From contig JAZKJV010009782.1 in assembly GCA_037367405.1 (NCBI GenBank), positions 341,166 to 405,165 on the forward strand: a stretch of DNA of 64,000 nucleotides, in the 5' to 3' direction. This DNA is from Ottelia alismoides (lineage: Eukaryota > Streptophyta > Magnoliopsida > Alismatales > Hydrocharitaceae). Each line of letters opens with the position of its first letter. The stretch's first letter is position 1. Shown piece after piece: positions 34,701 through 46,372 of this stretch. The position numbers and the translations under genes are program-made. The notes beneath the pieces were generated by a model, which worked only from the letters and a program-made list of their open reading frames with translations, ran no database searches and had not been told where the DNA came from.

Positions 34701-36440
34701 TGAAAATAAATAAAATAAATGAGGAATCAAAGAAACAAAGAAAACTTTGATTTTACATGAAACCCGCTCCATAAGGAGCGAGATGAAACTACAGGAAACA
34801 CAACAAAGTTCTAGATCTTATATCAAGTTTATCAATGAGTAAAGTAGGTGTGTGTCTCTATATATAGCCACGCCATAAGTAAATCTCACCACTTAACCAT
34901 GTGAGATTGACAACTCCACATGGCTCATTTCATAATTCTCTCAATAACCCTCCTCAAGTTGGAGCATTGAATGCCTAGCTTTTACTATACAAACATGATG
35001 CACACGAGCAAAATACAGGTAACAAGTTTAATTGTCAAACTCTCAACTCCATCTTCTCGCGCTTGTGATCTAAAGAATCTATAGCTGCTACAGTTGAGCT
35101 CTTGAATACTCTAAATACAAAACACTGAAAAATGATCCCACTAACAGAGACCTTTATGATTGTTGCCACCATATGATAATATGACCAAATGGCTTATATT
35201 ATAAAGTTGCTGCATTGGATCTTTCTCAATGAGATCCTCGAACTAAGCCTTTCCCACACTAGTTCAGAGAATGTGATCTCTACTATGCAGTCTGTGTGAA
35301 TCGATCTGTATTGAACCTCCACCATGGGTCTCTAACATACATGGTCCACGTTAATATTCTAAGAACAAATCATGAGTATGGGGACCACTTCAGCAAACAA
35401 AATCATGTATGTGTACCTCATACAAAACAAAGATGTATTCTCTGATACTCTTCCTTGTCCCCAAGTTACTATCTTTTTTTTCATCATCATTTTTTACTGC
35501 TGAAGCTCTAGCCCCTTTTTTAACAGCCAATTCACATGGGCAATGGTCTCATAGGCCTAAATAAAACATAACATAATGAAATATGAGTCTCCCTTCATCT
35601 CTTAGGGCTCCATAAGGGAGAACCCATTCAAGAGTGCCATCTCCCATCACCGTTGAGGGCAATCTAGATCTTCGATTGATGTCTCCGTTGATCAGCCACT
35701 AGCCAACGCCTCTTCGTGCAGCATCTCAACACCATTAATTTCACCTATGTTGCTTTGTCGAAGAGACTTCCTCGTTGTTAGACGTCGCCTCATCGTGCTT
35801 ACCTACTTTGTGCTCAACACTAGGGTTACTGATGGGGAACCCATTGGCTTTGCGTTAAGGCCGATGGTTGGATGCTACCAAGATGTCATCAGGGTTGTCC
35901 TTATAGCTCATCACTCATCCGTCTAAGCTTGATTAGAGTTCCATGAAACCAATTTTCATTCTGACTGCGTCATTTTCAAAAATGATGATCCAAAGATGAT
36001 GATTTGGAGCGAATTCATGTTCGGAAGAAACAACGTGTCGTTGCCTTCTTGCGCTACTAAAGATATATCATCTGATCATTGAAACTTCGCAAAACTGCAA
36101 CACATACTTCAAAATCACGATAATCGAATCGAAACAGGATTTGACTTTCAAAGATAAACCAAAAATCATCTTGAATAGACACCATGTCAAAACAAATAAT
36201 ATAATGTGAAATCAAAGAAACTAAGAAAACTTTGATAGTACATGGAATCATACTCCGTAAGGAGCGGGATGTAACTACGAGGAAAATCTAATAAGGGATG
36301 AATATTCTATTAAGTTTCTCGATAGTATACAGGACATGGGGCACTATATATCCCCATCAATATAAGCAATTCTCACCACTCGTCTTTGTGGGATTATACG
36401 ACTCCACTAAATAGACAATTGTATAAAGATAATATATTGT
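34701..36440 (-). mobile_element. Non-autonomous copia-type LTR element (copy B)
   Basis: Counterpart of 20802-22640. The 3' LTR (left) is about 34701-34947, followed by CCCTCCTCAAGTTGGAGC, the mirrored polypurine tract. The interior 34948-36184 has no gag or pol. The 5' LTR (right) starts near 36185. The primer-binding site is worn. The LTRs share GAAAACTTTGAT and TAAGGAGCGRGATG. This copy lacks the tandem expansion seen in copy A. Confidence 0.6.
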
Positions 36441-36626
36441 ATAATTCCAATAAATATATAATGTAAGTATTATTAGCGAGAAAATAAAAATAAAAGTGGC
36501 CAATTGAAAACCCAGAAACCTGAATGATATACCTAACCTAAAAAATGGACTTAAATCCACATCAAGCGCAAATAACCAATTTAGTAAAAGCTTACTTCTA
36601 CAAAGTGGAACGAACACACACATATA

Positions 36627-36979
36627 GGGTTAAATGAGGCTGAACCCTGGAGAAGATAACTTGACTCCCCACGTCATTTCGCCCGTTTTTTTTTTTGAAA
36701 ATTTCTTCCGTGAACATTCATCACTATATCCTTATATTATGTTATTCAAATTTCGTGCAAAACAGAGACTCCTACAGCCTCCATCAAGACAGTCATTTTT
36801 TAACGGTAACAGAATTGCTAAAAACGACGCTTCTAAATGCAGGTTGTGGGAATCTCTGTTTCACGCGGAATTTGAATGGCATACTACATGTATATATTGG
36901 TGAAAATTCACAGAAGAAATTTTCAAAAAAAAATAAAAAAAAACGAGCAAAATGGTGCGAGGGAGCCAAGTTAGCTCCC
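36627..36979. mobile_element. Foldback element, family A copy 3, with empty site in copy A
   Basis: It begins GGGTTAAATGAGGCTG and ends at GCCAAGTTAGCTCCCGC, lacking the last 25 or so terminal bases. The core has AGAGACTCCTACAGCCTCC and the mirrored GGGAATCTCTGTTTC. The equivalent place in copy A (about 22800-22815) reads GGAACATATATGATATATCG with no element. Flanks here are ACATATA and ATATATTTC, so it entered a short TA-rich site. Confidence 0.75.
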
Positions 36980-37279
36980 GCATATATTTCGAAATTATCA
37001 AATAAAAAGTCTATTTTTTTACGTGTAAGGGAACAAAAAGTCTACATTGATGATACAAGATATCTGAGTTGTATAGGGCCATCAAGATCTCATTGAAGAT
37101 CAGTAAAGACTTTTGCATCATAAACATTTATAATGGCCAACTTTGGCAGCATAATGCGACCTTGCTCTGTCGGCAAAACGTGGCCAATTATTTATCTCGC
37201 AGAAAAAAAACTTTGGCAGCATCATACGACCTGGCTCTGTCGGCAAGTCAGATTCTGGTATCCATTGATCGAGATTGTA

Positions 37280-39950
37280 AAATCTTTATCATAAAAAAGT
37301 TTGTACCCGAGCATGATTTTTTCTGTCTTGATGTTGTCACCTCTAAAGAATCCATAAATATTAGTTTGAACTATATTTGGTGTCATTTATCTGATTATAA
37401 TCTTTGGCATATGAGACTATAGAACTCAAAAAAATAAATAAGAAATAAAAATGAATTCAGTACCTAATATAACAGGTGCAAGAACAATGCCATGTGAACA
37501 TTACTTGACTCGAAAAATGATGAGAAAATCATTTTCTGAAGGTCCAAGGCCAAGAGAATTATTAGAAGTAGTTTACTTAGATTTATGTGGTCCCTAAAGT
37601 GTATGTATAAACATGAATAAAGATTATTGTAGAACATTCATTGATGATTATTTCAACTACTCATATGTCTCTTGGAAAGAAAGGCTGAAGCTTTTGAAAA
37701 TTTTAAGAGATATAAAACATAAGTGGAGAAAAAAATGGGTAAACCGATTAAGGCATTAAGGACTGATAGGGGAGGAGAATTCAAATCAAAGGAATTCAAT
37801 GATTACTGCACTCAAATGGGCATTCGCAGGTAAACTACAATGTCATATATTCCACAACAAAATGAAGTTGGCCAAGAAAAAGAATCAAACTCTTATGAAT
37901 GCAATGAGATGTATGCTATCTCATTCTGGTCTCTCCAAGAAATTTTGGAGAGAAGACGTATTGACTACTAATTATACACATAATAGAATCCCCATCAAAT
38001 TAGTAGATTCTACGTTTTATTAAGTCTGGACTGGTAGAAAGCCATAATTAAGTCATCTCAGAAAATGATGATGCGTAGCCATATTATGGTGCCAAATAAG
38101 CTTACAGATAAGCTTGATTTTAAGACAATAAAAAACAGATTCATAGGCTACTTTGAGAAATCCAAAGGTTATACGTTCTTCCATAAAGAAAAAAGACCTA
38201 ATAGCAAGTTGTGATACTTTTTGAGAAAACTATGATGAAAAGTAGCAGGAAATAGAGGAATCAGAACCTCTACTCGTTTTCTATGATGAGATCGACTCAA
38301 AAAATAGATCAAAACAAAGGGGATCTGATCAATCCGGAAATGGAGATGGAAGAAGAACTTATGAATGATCATCAACCTCTAAGAAGAGATATGGGAGCCT
38401 CGTCAAGCCACCGATATTATGACTAGCGATAAAAGACCCAAAACGCAGCTTGCATTGATGAGTGATTATTATTTGTACTCATGCGATGTTTTTATTTTAC
38501 TTTTGATGTGGATATTGTGAATTATACATATTCAATATCCTTTGTTGAAGCAATGTTTTTGCCCTAGTCGAAATCATAAAAGGCTGTCATAAGGGATGAA
38601 CTAGACTTGATTGAAAAGAATGATGTCTGAGAACTATATGATTTACCAGAAGATATGGAGTCCATAAGATGTAAATGGATGTTTAAGAAAAAGTATCAAG
38701 TTGATGGTACCATTACATTGAAATCATATTAGTTGCTAAGCCGGAATTGATTTCCATGAAACATTTTCTTCGGTGGCCATTTTTGCATCTACCATTACAT
38801 TGAAATTATATTAGTTGCTACGGCGGAATTGATTTCCATGAAATATATTCTTCGGAGGCCAAATTTACATCAATAAGGATGATTTAGCACTAGTCGCATG
38901 TATGGATTTGGAATTATTCCAAATGGATGTGAAGATAGCTTCTCTCAATGGAGAATTGAGTGAAGTTATATACATGCGTCAAAATGATGGTTTTTAGGTA
39001 GAAGGACAAGAGAATAAAGTGTATAAGTTAAAGAAGTACTTGTATGGTCTGAAACAATCACCGCGACAATGATAGCTCAAACTTCATAAGATAATTATCC
39101 GATTTGATTTTATGACAAATAAATTACATAATTATGTATATGTCATGAATAGTGGGAGCAAGTTCATAATTTTGTCAATATATGTGGGTGATATTTTGCT
39201 CGTCGTGCTTAATGATGTAAAGCATAAACTAAGTGATGAGTTTGAGATGAAGGATATGGATGAAGCATCCTATGTTCTTGGGATTCAGATCCCAATAGAC
39301 AGAAACTCAAGAACATTGAGTTTGGATCAAGAAAAATATTTGCATACTGTACTAAAGAGATTAAGAATGCAAAATAGCACTCATGTTCCTACACCGATGG
39401 TTATATGAAAACAATTAAGTAAAAGTCAATACCCTGGCAGAGGTCAGAAATCTTTGAATGTCCCATTTGCTCAAGTGGTAGGAAGTTTGATGAATGCAAT
39501 GTTACGCACCAAACCTGACTTAGTTTTTCCAGTCAGTTTAGTGAGTAGATAACAAAGTAACCTGGAACAAGAACGTTGAGAAACTGTAAAAAGAATATTG
39601 AAGTATTTAAAAGATACTATTAGTCTCAAACTTGTATATCAAGAAGAATCATTTGAAGTGGCCAGATACTACAATGAGGATTTTAGAGCGGATGTCGATG
39701 ATAAGAAATCCACATCAGTTATATATTCATGCTTGGCGGTGTAGTTGTTTCTTAAGGAAGCAAGAAACCAAGTTGTGTGTCGAGACACACACAAGAAGCT
39801 GAATATATTGCATGTAGCATCGCTTCTACACATGTAGTCTGGATCAAACGTTTCTTAGAGAACTTAAATCTCGGACTGGCAAAAGAACCAATAGAAATTT
39901 CATGTGACAATCAAACAACAATAAGCTTGATTAACAGCTTATCTGTTACT
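37280..39950 (+). pseudogene. Ty1/copia pol (pre-integrase, integrase, RT, RNase H), dead
   Basis: Order on the plus strand: pre-integrase H-x-R region (37375-37540), integrase with LDLCGP near 37580 and KKFWREDVLTTNY near 37950, and reverse transcriptase from about 38590. The RT includes CKWMFKKKYQVDG, FQMDVKIASLNGE and YGLKQSP (39050), then a Y-V-G-D in place of the usual YVDD (about 39180). RNase H and the C-terminal region follow to 39950, with Q-V-V-G-S-L-M near 39480. Many stops and frameshifts. gag and protease are missing. Copy A keeps only the first part. Confidence 0.8.
38709..38872 (+). repeat. 82-bp tandem duplication inside the copia RT
   Basis: Two adjacent units each begin ACCATTACATTGAAAT and contain GGAATTGATTTCCATGAA. 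They encode the same RT segment (GIDFHE) twice. It is an unusual lesion for a dead element and must have arisen after or during insertion. Confidence 0.8.
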
Positions 39951-40289
39951 TGAAATTAGCAACGAATATAATATATGTCGTTATATCATTAGCAACAGTC
40001 CACATACTTACGCATATTCGTTGCTATATTTGAAACTTCTAATTAATCGCCGCTAAAATTTGAACTAAAAAAATAGCGACGATTAGTTGATATTCTGAAA
40101 AATAGCAATGGATAAGCGTCGTTATATGGACAATTCTAATGATATAGGGACATATAAGATATCCGTTGTTAATTTCAAGTACGAAAACTCATTTCACAAC
40201 GAATAATATCGTCGTTATATATTTAACAGCGGCTAATTTAGTGACAGATTTTGAAAAAATCGTCACTATAGCTCAAATTTGTTGTAGTG
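39948..40289. mobile_element. Right end of a CACTA-like element
   Basis: It ends ATTTGTTGTAGTG, the mirrored CACTACAACAAAT terminus. Subterminal blocks such as TAGCGACGATTAG, GCGTCGTTATAT and AGCGGCTAATTTAGTGACAG recur in both directions. 39948-40070 and 40090-40186 form a loose inverted repeat around TTGAAATTARCAACG. No left terminus was found. Confidence 0.5.
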
Positions 40290-41010
40290 ATCCTTGAAAG
40301 CACTTCAGCGGAACATGGAGTGGATGAGGATTTTTGTGATGGAGAGATGGCTGCATATCGTATCTAGCAAAGAAGAAATAAGAATTGTGTGGAGAACTAT
40401 CGGAGTCCCCCAAATCCTTAACCACCGCTAAGGATGCTAGTAGGATTCTTGTAATGGCTAGAATCCAAAACAGCTTTGAAAAACATGATATTGGTAATGG
40501 AGTCGAGGCGGAGAGGAGTGTATATTGTCGTGTGACCGTTAGTCGCCCCTTTCCACTTTTGCAAGCCATGGTCGTGCCTTCTCCCTCTATAAATAGAGAC
40601 AGGGTGTCATTAGCTTCCTTTGCTTATGTTACACAACATTTTGTGAGAAGAAGAGAAGCTAGGCCTTCCCCTTCACCTGTCTCACCAACGACTCGGTATG
40701 TCGTACTTGTACTAAAGTTTCAATCCAATTTTATATTTTACGTAACTTGCTCTCCTTCTCCTCGTTCCCCTTCGTATTCGTATACTTGGGATATCATTGT
40801 GGCTTTTACTCTTTATATACTTGGGGGATCTTTGTCGTAACCGAGTGATTGCAAGTGTTGGACGCCATCGAAGCTCTTTGTAGTCTATATGATATGTTAA
40901 GTGTTTCGGCTTGCAATCCAACCAAAAAGTGTTCAGCTCTACCAACCATCTTGCGAGAATATGTTTCACTACTCACATGCTCTTGTCGAGAATTGTAGCG
41001 ACACTATTGC
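40290..41010 (+). promoter_or_regulatory. Promoter-like region with strong TATA box, possibly LTR-derived
   Basis: TATAAATAG at 40588-40596 sits in a GC-balanced context, preceded by CCTTCTCCC and followed by leader-like sequence. There is no downstream gene. The style resembles a plant LTR promoter, but I found no second copy or element ends. Confidence 0.3.
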
Positions 41011-41963
41011 CAATTCCGCTAAGAAAAGAGCTGGTTAAAGTTGCATGATCGTTGTAAAATAATATATCACTATATAACGATATATACAACTTTGATTAGC
41101 AATTCGAAAGTTAGATAACAATTCGAACTGGATAATGGAAATACTAATAAAGATAGAAAAAATACTTTGCATTTTTTTATTTTGTACGAAGGGTTCTTTT
41201 TTTATTCCCATGGTCTGCCTATGTACTAGCTGAGCCATTCCCTTTTTTGTTCTAATTAAATATCATAAATCAAATTATTGATATGATTTGAAATAATAAA
41301 TCCTTATTATTGAAGCAAGAATAAAATCTATTTTTACTTCCATAATTGTTATTTATTGTATTATTATTAATTTACTTATTGAATGGGATTGCAATAAAAA
41401 ATATAACCACAATCAAAATAAAAAAAGAATAATAAAAATACTCAATCTCAATCATATAAAATAATTACTATATAGTTATATATAAGAATAAGAAATATAT
41501 ATAATCAATTTGGTAATTAATTATAACTTAATTCATGTTCAATTATGGAGAAAACTTTGTTTTAATACTTGAAATTAATCTGATGTCATAATATCCGGTC
41601 TATGTATCTTGTAGACAAATTTGAGATTCGAAGCACGGTGACATCACGGAGTTTTTTGCAGGGGGATATGCAAAGGAGGCGCCTTAGTCTTTTACCCTAG
41701 CCTTCCCAACCTTGTTGGTGGGAGAACCCAATCCTTTAATCAACAACGGTGTTCTTTCCAACCTTAATTTTTTCAAAAGAGACTAGCGAGTTTTTTACGA
41801 TGATTTTAACTGCACTAGAGATCCCTTTCAGTTGGTAGCTTAGAAAACTCGATATAAACATGAGCTTTTTTAAAAGCTGATTCACAGAAAAATGGATGAG
41901 ACCGCGATTTCTTGTTCGGAACCCCATTCACACTCAACTAGAACCGGGTGAACCGAACCGCAC
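41011..41963. other. AT-rich spacer, no gene recognised
   Basis: Frames of 67 codons (41238-41035, minus) and 63 codons (41927-41736, minus) are open but have no recognisable motif. A GC-richer patch lies at 41640-41720. Confidence 0.4.
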
Positions 41964-41966
41964 TAA

Positions 41967-42095
41967 GGGCATGTTTGGTTGCTGGGTTGAGTTGGATTGG
42001 GTTGGGGTACCCCTGTGAATAGTAAAACTGTGAGGAGGGTTGGAAGGAGGGATACATCGGTGTACCCCAACCTAACCCAGCAACCAAACATGCCC
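41967..42095. mobile_element. Tourist-type MITE (129 bp) with TAA target duplication
   Basis: Termini GGGCATGTTTGGTTGCTGGG and its mirror, flanked by TAA at 41964-41966 and 42096-42098. Inside are GTGAATAGTAAAACTGTGAGGAGGG, broken here as GTGAATAGTAAAACTG and GTGAGGAGGG. Both blocks are shared with the Harbinger terminus at 44167. It has no coding capacity. Confidence 0.9.
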
Positions 42096-42169
42096 TAAAG
42101 GAGTCGAACGCGCCCATCCGCTAAGATAGAATCGAGTATCCATTGTGTTCAATTTACGAGTTATCCATG

Positions 42170-42400
42170 GTGGATATAAGGTGTTAGCACAACCACGTAA
42201 GAGTCCACGACATCAAAGGAGCTCGGTGTTGGCACAACCATCCATCCTGCAGTCCCTAACATTGTAGGAGGAGCTCAAGGTGTTGGCTCATTCATTCAAC
42301 AATTCACAACATTGAAGGATGAGCTCAAAGTGTCAGTATAATTACTGACAAATTACTCAATACTTTGCGACAAGAGACACTCGAGGTGTCGAGTGGAGCA
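42170..42400. repeat. Degenerate tandem repeat, period about 50-60 bp
   Basis: Units built on GGTGTTGGCACAACCA, then CAACATTG and GGAGCTCAA recur about four times with substitutions. No coding role evident. Confidence 0.6.
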
Positions 42401-42431
42401 GGAGATTTCGTCGGGCCGAGGCAAAAATATC

Positions 42432-42565
42432 GAATTGTCAAGTTGTGATGGAAGAGAAAGCAGTTAAGCCGGTAACTCAAAAAAATTCATGAAATTCCGA
42501 ATTGACAAGTTGTGATGGAAGAGGAAGCAGCTAAGCCGGTAACTCGAAAAAAATCATGAAATTCC
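42432..42565. repeat. 67-bp tandem duplication, two copies
   Basis: Two consecutive units start at 42432 and 42499. Each contains CAAGTTGTGATGGAAGAG and TAAGCCGGTAACTC, with few differences. Confidence 0.9.
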
Positions 42566-44163
42566 AAAACTCAAGCACCATCTAGTAGCATCCGAGCCCA
42601 TGAAAATTCATCTAGACTACTTGCATACGCCTACTCCTACGGGTATCAGTAAAGCTCGATTTCAATGAACTCAACTTGAATTCAGCTCGATAAGAAATCG
42701 TGAACTGAACTCGAGAAAACTAATGAGCTCATGTTCGAATCAATTTATGAACTTGTTATCCTTATCGAGTAAGTTTGAGTTCATGCTCTCCTCGCTAACT
42801 CAACTCCGTTACTCGATTTGAACCATTAATTTTTTGTTATTAATTTACACTAAATGAAAGCCGCAACCATCCAAGATTAAACATTTTCCGTCAACGGATG
42901 AATATGCTAAAATATCTGTACCCTCCCAGACTACATACTAAACCCACTTTGAGACTATCGAACTTTCACTGCTCCCTCACCTTGATCGACTCCGCTATGT
43001 ATTTGATGCAATGATTAAATTCCATCTCGAAATTAAAGCAGAATTCTTTTGTTACAAATCACGACGTTTTAATGTAATAATGACAAATGGGTTACAATAT
43101 AGAATTTATTTAGCATGAAATTCAATGCACAATATGAATACGAGAATACGAGAATTAATGCTATGCTATGGAAATAATAGTTGCATATATATAAAGGAGT
43201 GACTAAGAATAAGTTTATAATATATAAAATCAAACATCATTATCATTATTGCTATACCTAATAAGTTCATATAAGATACATCATTACCATTATTGTGATT
43301 CCTAATAACTTCATGTAAGAGTACACTCCCATCTGTTTTCCCAAATTTTTTTATTTTTCTAAAATAAAATCTTGAGGAAATTTAATTACAATAATAAGTA
43401 GAATATGTGTTTCAAATTCCATGTGAAACAAATATTCCTAACATGTCGATCTAAAGGGATTTGATTTCAACAATTCTGAGACCGTTAAAATTTGGCAATA
43501 TTGATGAATGGGATAGGTGATATACAGTAATCTAAATCCCTTTAATTTCAAAAAAATAAAAAGCATACGGCAAAAAAAATGTGAGCATGTAAATTATATA
43601 ATCCCAGTGACATGCTTCTTTTTTTCCTATACATATAGAGGACAATTAAACAATATGCAGATAATAGGTTAATTATTTTTTCATACTCTTCTCATCCATC
43701 TTTCACCCATGACCATCCTAAGCAACTTTTCCTAGTTAAGTAGAGATCGGATCTCCAATAAAATCAACCCACTCCAGAAATTAGGTTAGCATTACACATC
43801 CAAACAAACCTGATTCTAAACAAATTCAATAAATAAAACATGCCAGACATCCTGATCTAAATAAAAAGCCTCCAGCAAAATAATCATTCACTCAGCACCA
43901 CATTTGCATGTCTTCTTAATAGCACATTAATAAAGAATCAGCTACAAACAGATTAAAGAAGCAAAATATTCACAAAAGGGTACAGCAGAGGCCAACAAAA
44001 TTTAATAAAACTCAAAATCTTGAATGTAGCATCACAGATAAAATATGGTGCATCACAAGGGAAGATGTTTAGAAAAAGGCAATCCACATCAAAAGGGACT
44101 CTGATCATCAAATTGTAGAGGAAATTTTTTTCTAAGAAAACATGGTATAGCAAGAGGCGACAT
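42566..44163. other. AT-rich spacer, including probable RPS2 downstream sequence
   Basis: No gene recognised. A GAGCTC/CTCGAT-rich block (42655-42800) resembles 14160-14280. The part just left of 44164 was contiguous with the RPS2 3' flank before the Harbinger inserted. It is therefore a likely 3' untranslated region of that gene on the minus strand. Confidence 0.4.
43340..43595. mobile_element. Worn family C foldback element, reverse orientation
   Basis: TCAAATTCCATGTGAAACAA, TTCCTAACATG and GACCGTTAAAATTTGG match the reverse complement of the family C core at 26080-26200. The terminal arms are lost. Confidence 0.5.
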
Positions 44164-44166
44164 TAA

Positions 44167-45345
44167 GGGATCGTTTGGTTGGTGGGTTGGGGTAAACCTG
44201 TGAATAGTAAACGGTGAGGAGGGCTGTAATAGTAGGTGTTTGATTGGGAAGAAGGTTGGGTTGGAGATGAATGTGACACGATGTGATGTTTTGATTGGAT
44301 GTAATGATTGTTGTCATGATTGATGGATAATATTTATTTTCTTATTGAATGAAATAGAAAGCATGAGTTTTCCTATTAAAACAAGTAGACATATTCTGCC
44401 GCGCCAAAAAAAAATCACACACACAAAACTTTTCATGTATGTTCGATATATACAAAAAAATAATCTGTAAAAGAAGAAGCACTGAACCAAGCATTACTTG
44501 AAAACATTCGCATGTAAAATTGTAACTTTTAATTCGGGAGGACGCCAAGCCAAAAAACCATATCCAAAAAAGACCATTACGTCATACGAAAACATCACTG
44601 AATAGCGATTTTATCAGGAGAGCTTGTTAGATACAAGTGTGAGAAGACGAAGGCACTGAATACAGATTGACTCGTACAATGGATGCACTGAGTACGGCCT
44701 GACACAACACGACCTGTCAGATGACGTGTTTGTCCATCACGTGCTCGTCCACTTCTGCTAGTCCGGCATCTCGCAGCTGCAGTCGAAGTGAGTTCACCAT
44801 TTCCAACCGGGAAGATCTCTGCCCTCCTTCATCCTCTAGCTCCGAGTAAAGGTGACCCAGTTCGAGCTCCTTTTCATGTACCTCTCGCAAGGTAGATTGA
44901 ATCTGCTGCTGCAATTCTCTGTTCTCTGCCACTTTTTCCCATAGACGTTGCGCTATGAAGAAAAACTCATCTGCCAAATTTTCCGTCTTCCTTGAAGCTC
45001 GTGCGTACGGCTTCCGAGTTCCGCATCGATTTACCGAGCAGACGTAGAATAGATGTCTCACTGGATGTTCTGACCCCTCCTCCTCATACCTAAGAAGCAA
45101 CGGATATCCACAACTGCGCCTCTCATCGGCGGAGTTCATTTAGACCATGCGGTATGCTAGAAACTAAAATGAACACCGAAATGAACATGACAATGTCATA
45201 GAAAAAGAACATGTCTCCAACAGATTCAGGTAAAAGTTCTGTTAATCAACTACAAACACAAAAAAACAAACAAGACACATTAATATAAAAAAGAAGGCAC
45301 CACATCTTCGCGGTCTATGATTGCCTTGTGAGTCTGTTATTCCAC
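44167..45345. repeat. Harbinger left inverted arm
   Basis: Mirrors 47768-48905. Matching landmarks run from the terminus through the zinc-finger frame to the block GATTGCCTTGTG next to the transposase region. The two arms differ by scattered substitutions and small indels. Confidence 0.9.
44717..45139 (-). CDS. GRF-type zinc-finger / coiled-coil protein in Harbinger left arm
   Basis: A 140-codon uninterrupted frame starting MNSADERRSCGYP. Residues 9-35 resemble a GRF-type zinc finger: C-G, then H-P-V-R-H-L-F-Y-V-C, then C at the spacing seen in that family. The first ligand is missing, because the cysteine before S-C-G present in the right-arm copy is arginine here. Residues 55-125 form a leucine/glutamate-rich helix with heptad spacing, a likely coiled coil (ELQQQIQ, EKELELGHLYSELEDE). 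GRF fingers are thought to bind nucleic acid. Harbinger elements usually carry a Myb/SANT-type second protein, so this could be a replacement helper protein or a captured gene. It is transcribed outward toward the left terminus. Function is unproven. Confidence 0.7.
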   Translation of the reverse strand: MNSADERRSCGYPLLLRYEEEGSEHPVRHLFYVCSVNRCGTRKPYARASRKTENLADEFFFIAQRLWEKVAENRELQQQIQSTLREVHEKELELGHLYSELEDEGGQRSSRLEMVNSLRLQLRDAGLAEVDEHVMDKHVI

Positions 45346-46372
45346 ATAGCATTAGCAATTCTACCCATCAACACCTGCCCCCGCCGTATGTCGTCACGAA
45401 GGATGCCCACGACCCTCTGCTGCTACTCGTCCGGCTCCTCCGGCAATATCTCCTCGTCCTCATCATCAAATATGGAATCTGCACCATTAAGCCGTATGAA
45501 GTTGTGGATTATACACGTGGCTCTCACGATATCCCGTTTATTGTTGATTGGATACGCTGACATCACGAAGGCAATAAAATCTTTTCTTCCATACCCCGAA
45601 GGTGCGTTCCACATTACGTAGACAGGCATGGCGGTGGTTAAATAGATCCTTATGGTTTTCGTAATGACTCCCGTGTGCCCTCCAGGCAGGGAGATGATAT
45701 AGGGAGTCTCTATGCGGTGCTAAGAATGTATCTGTATTAGCGTATCCACAATCCACCAGATACTTGCAACCTTCTGGTACAACGAACGTCCCGCTCTCCA
45801 CAGAATGGCGCAGTACGGTCATATCTGCGCATGAACCCTCCCAGCCTGTAACCACGTAGGTGAAACAAAGGTTGAAGTCGACCGCGGCCATCACGTTCTG
45901 GGCCGTGAATAACTTTCTACACCTGTAAGCACCTTGGACCTTAGGATCGACTTAAGCCGAGATGTATGTTCCGTCAATAGCTCCTATGACTCCCTGCGGT
46001 TTGGAGTGGATCGCGATAACAAAACATTAAGTTCCTAGCAATAGCTTCGTAGATAAAAATGCATTGTAAACGAACAGCGTGTTGGTTAAATTACTCTAAA
46101 ATAGGGGTAGTAGTGTGGGTTGGACGTGATTATCTCCGAGGTGACAGGCGGTGCGAGCCGGATATATTCTAACTGCAGAGTGAGTATCTTCGCGAGAACA
46201 TTTCTAATGTGCCTTGATATAGTCTCCGTACTATGTTGGAAGGCCTCTTGAATGACTCTATTGGAATGTGCATTTGTGAATGCATATAAAAATATGCAAA
46301 CCTGCTCATCCACGTCCATGTTCCTTGTGGCTGTTAATCCATGTTCTGATAAGACACGAACGAACCTTCTAA

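Larger units (their letters stand above)
30670..37575 (+). repeat. Segmental duplication, copy B (interrupted)
   Basis: Partner of 13160-23262. Relative to copy A it lacks the material between about 14470 and 18585, carries the LINE in place of 18856-19838, and has gained the family A element at 36627-36979. Private small deletions differ between the copies, so neither is the direct parent of the other. Confidence 0.75.

Noticed and set aside
41011..41960. Possible plastid-derived insert, suggested by AT-rich DNA and two small frames
   Set aside because: I could not match it to any organelle gene I know, and AT-richness alone is not evidence.
44717..45139. Zinc-finger/coiled-coil frame as a host gene
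   Set aside because: An inverted copy lies in the opposite arm of the same TAA-flanked transposon, so it belongs to the element even if it was once captured from the host.
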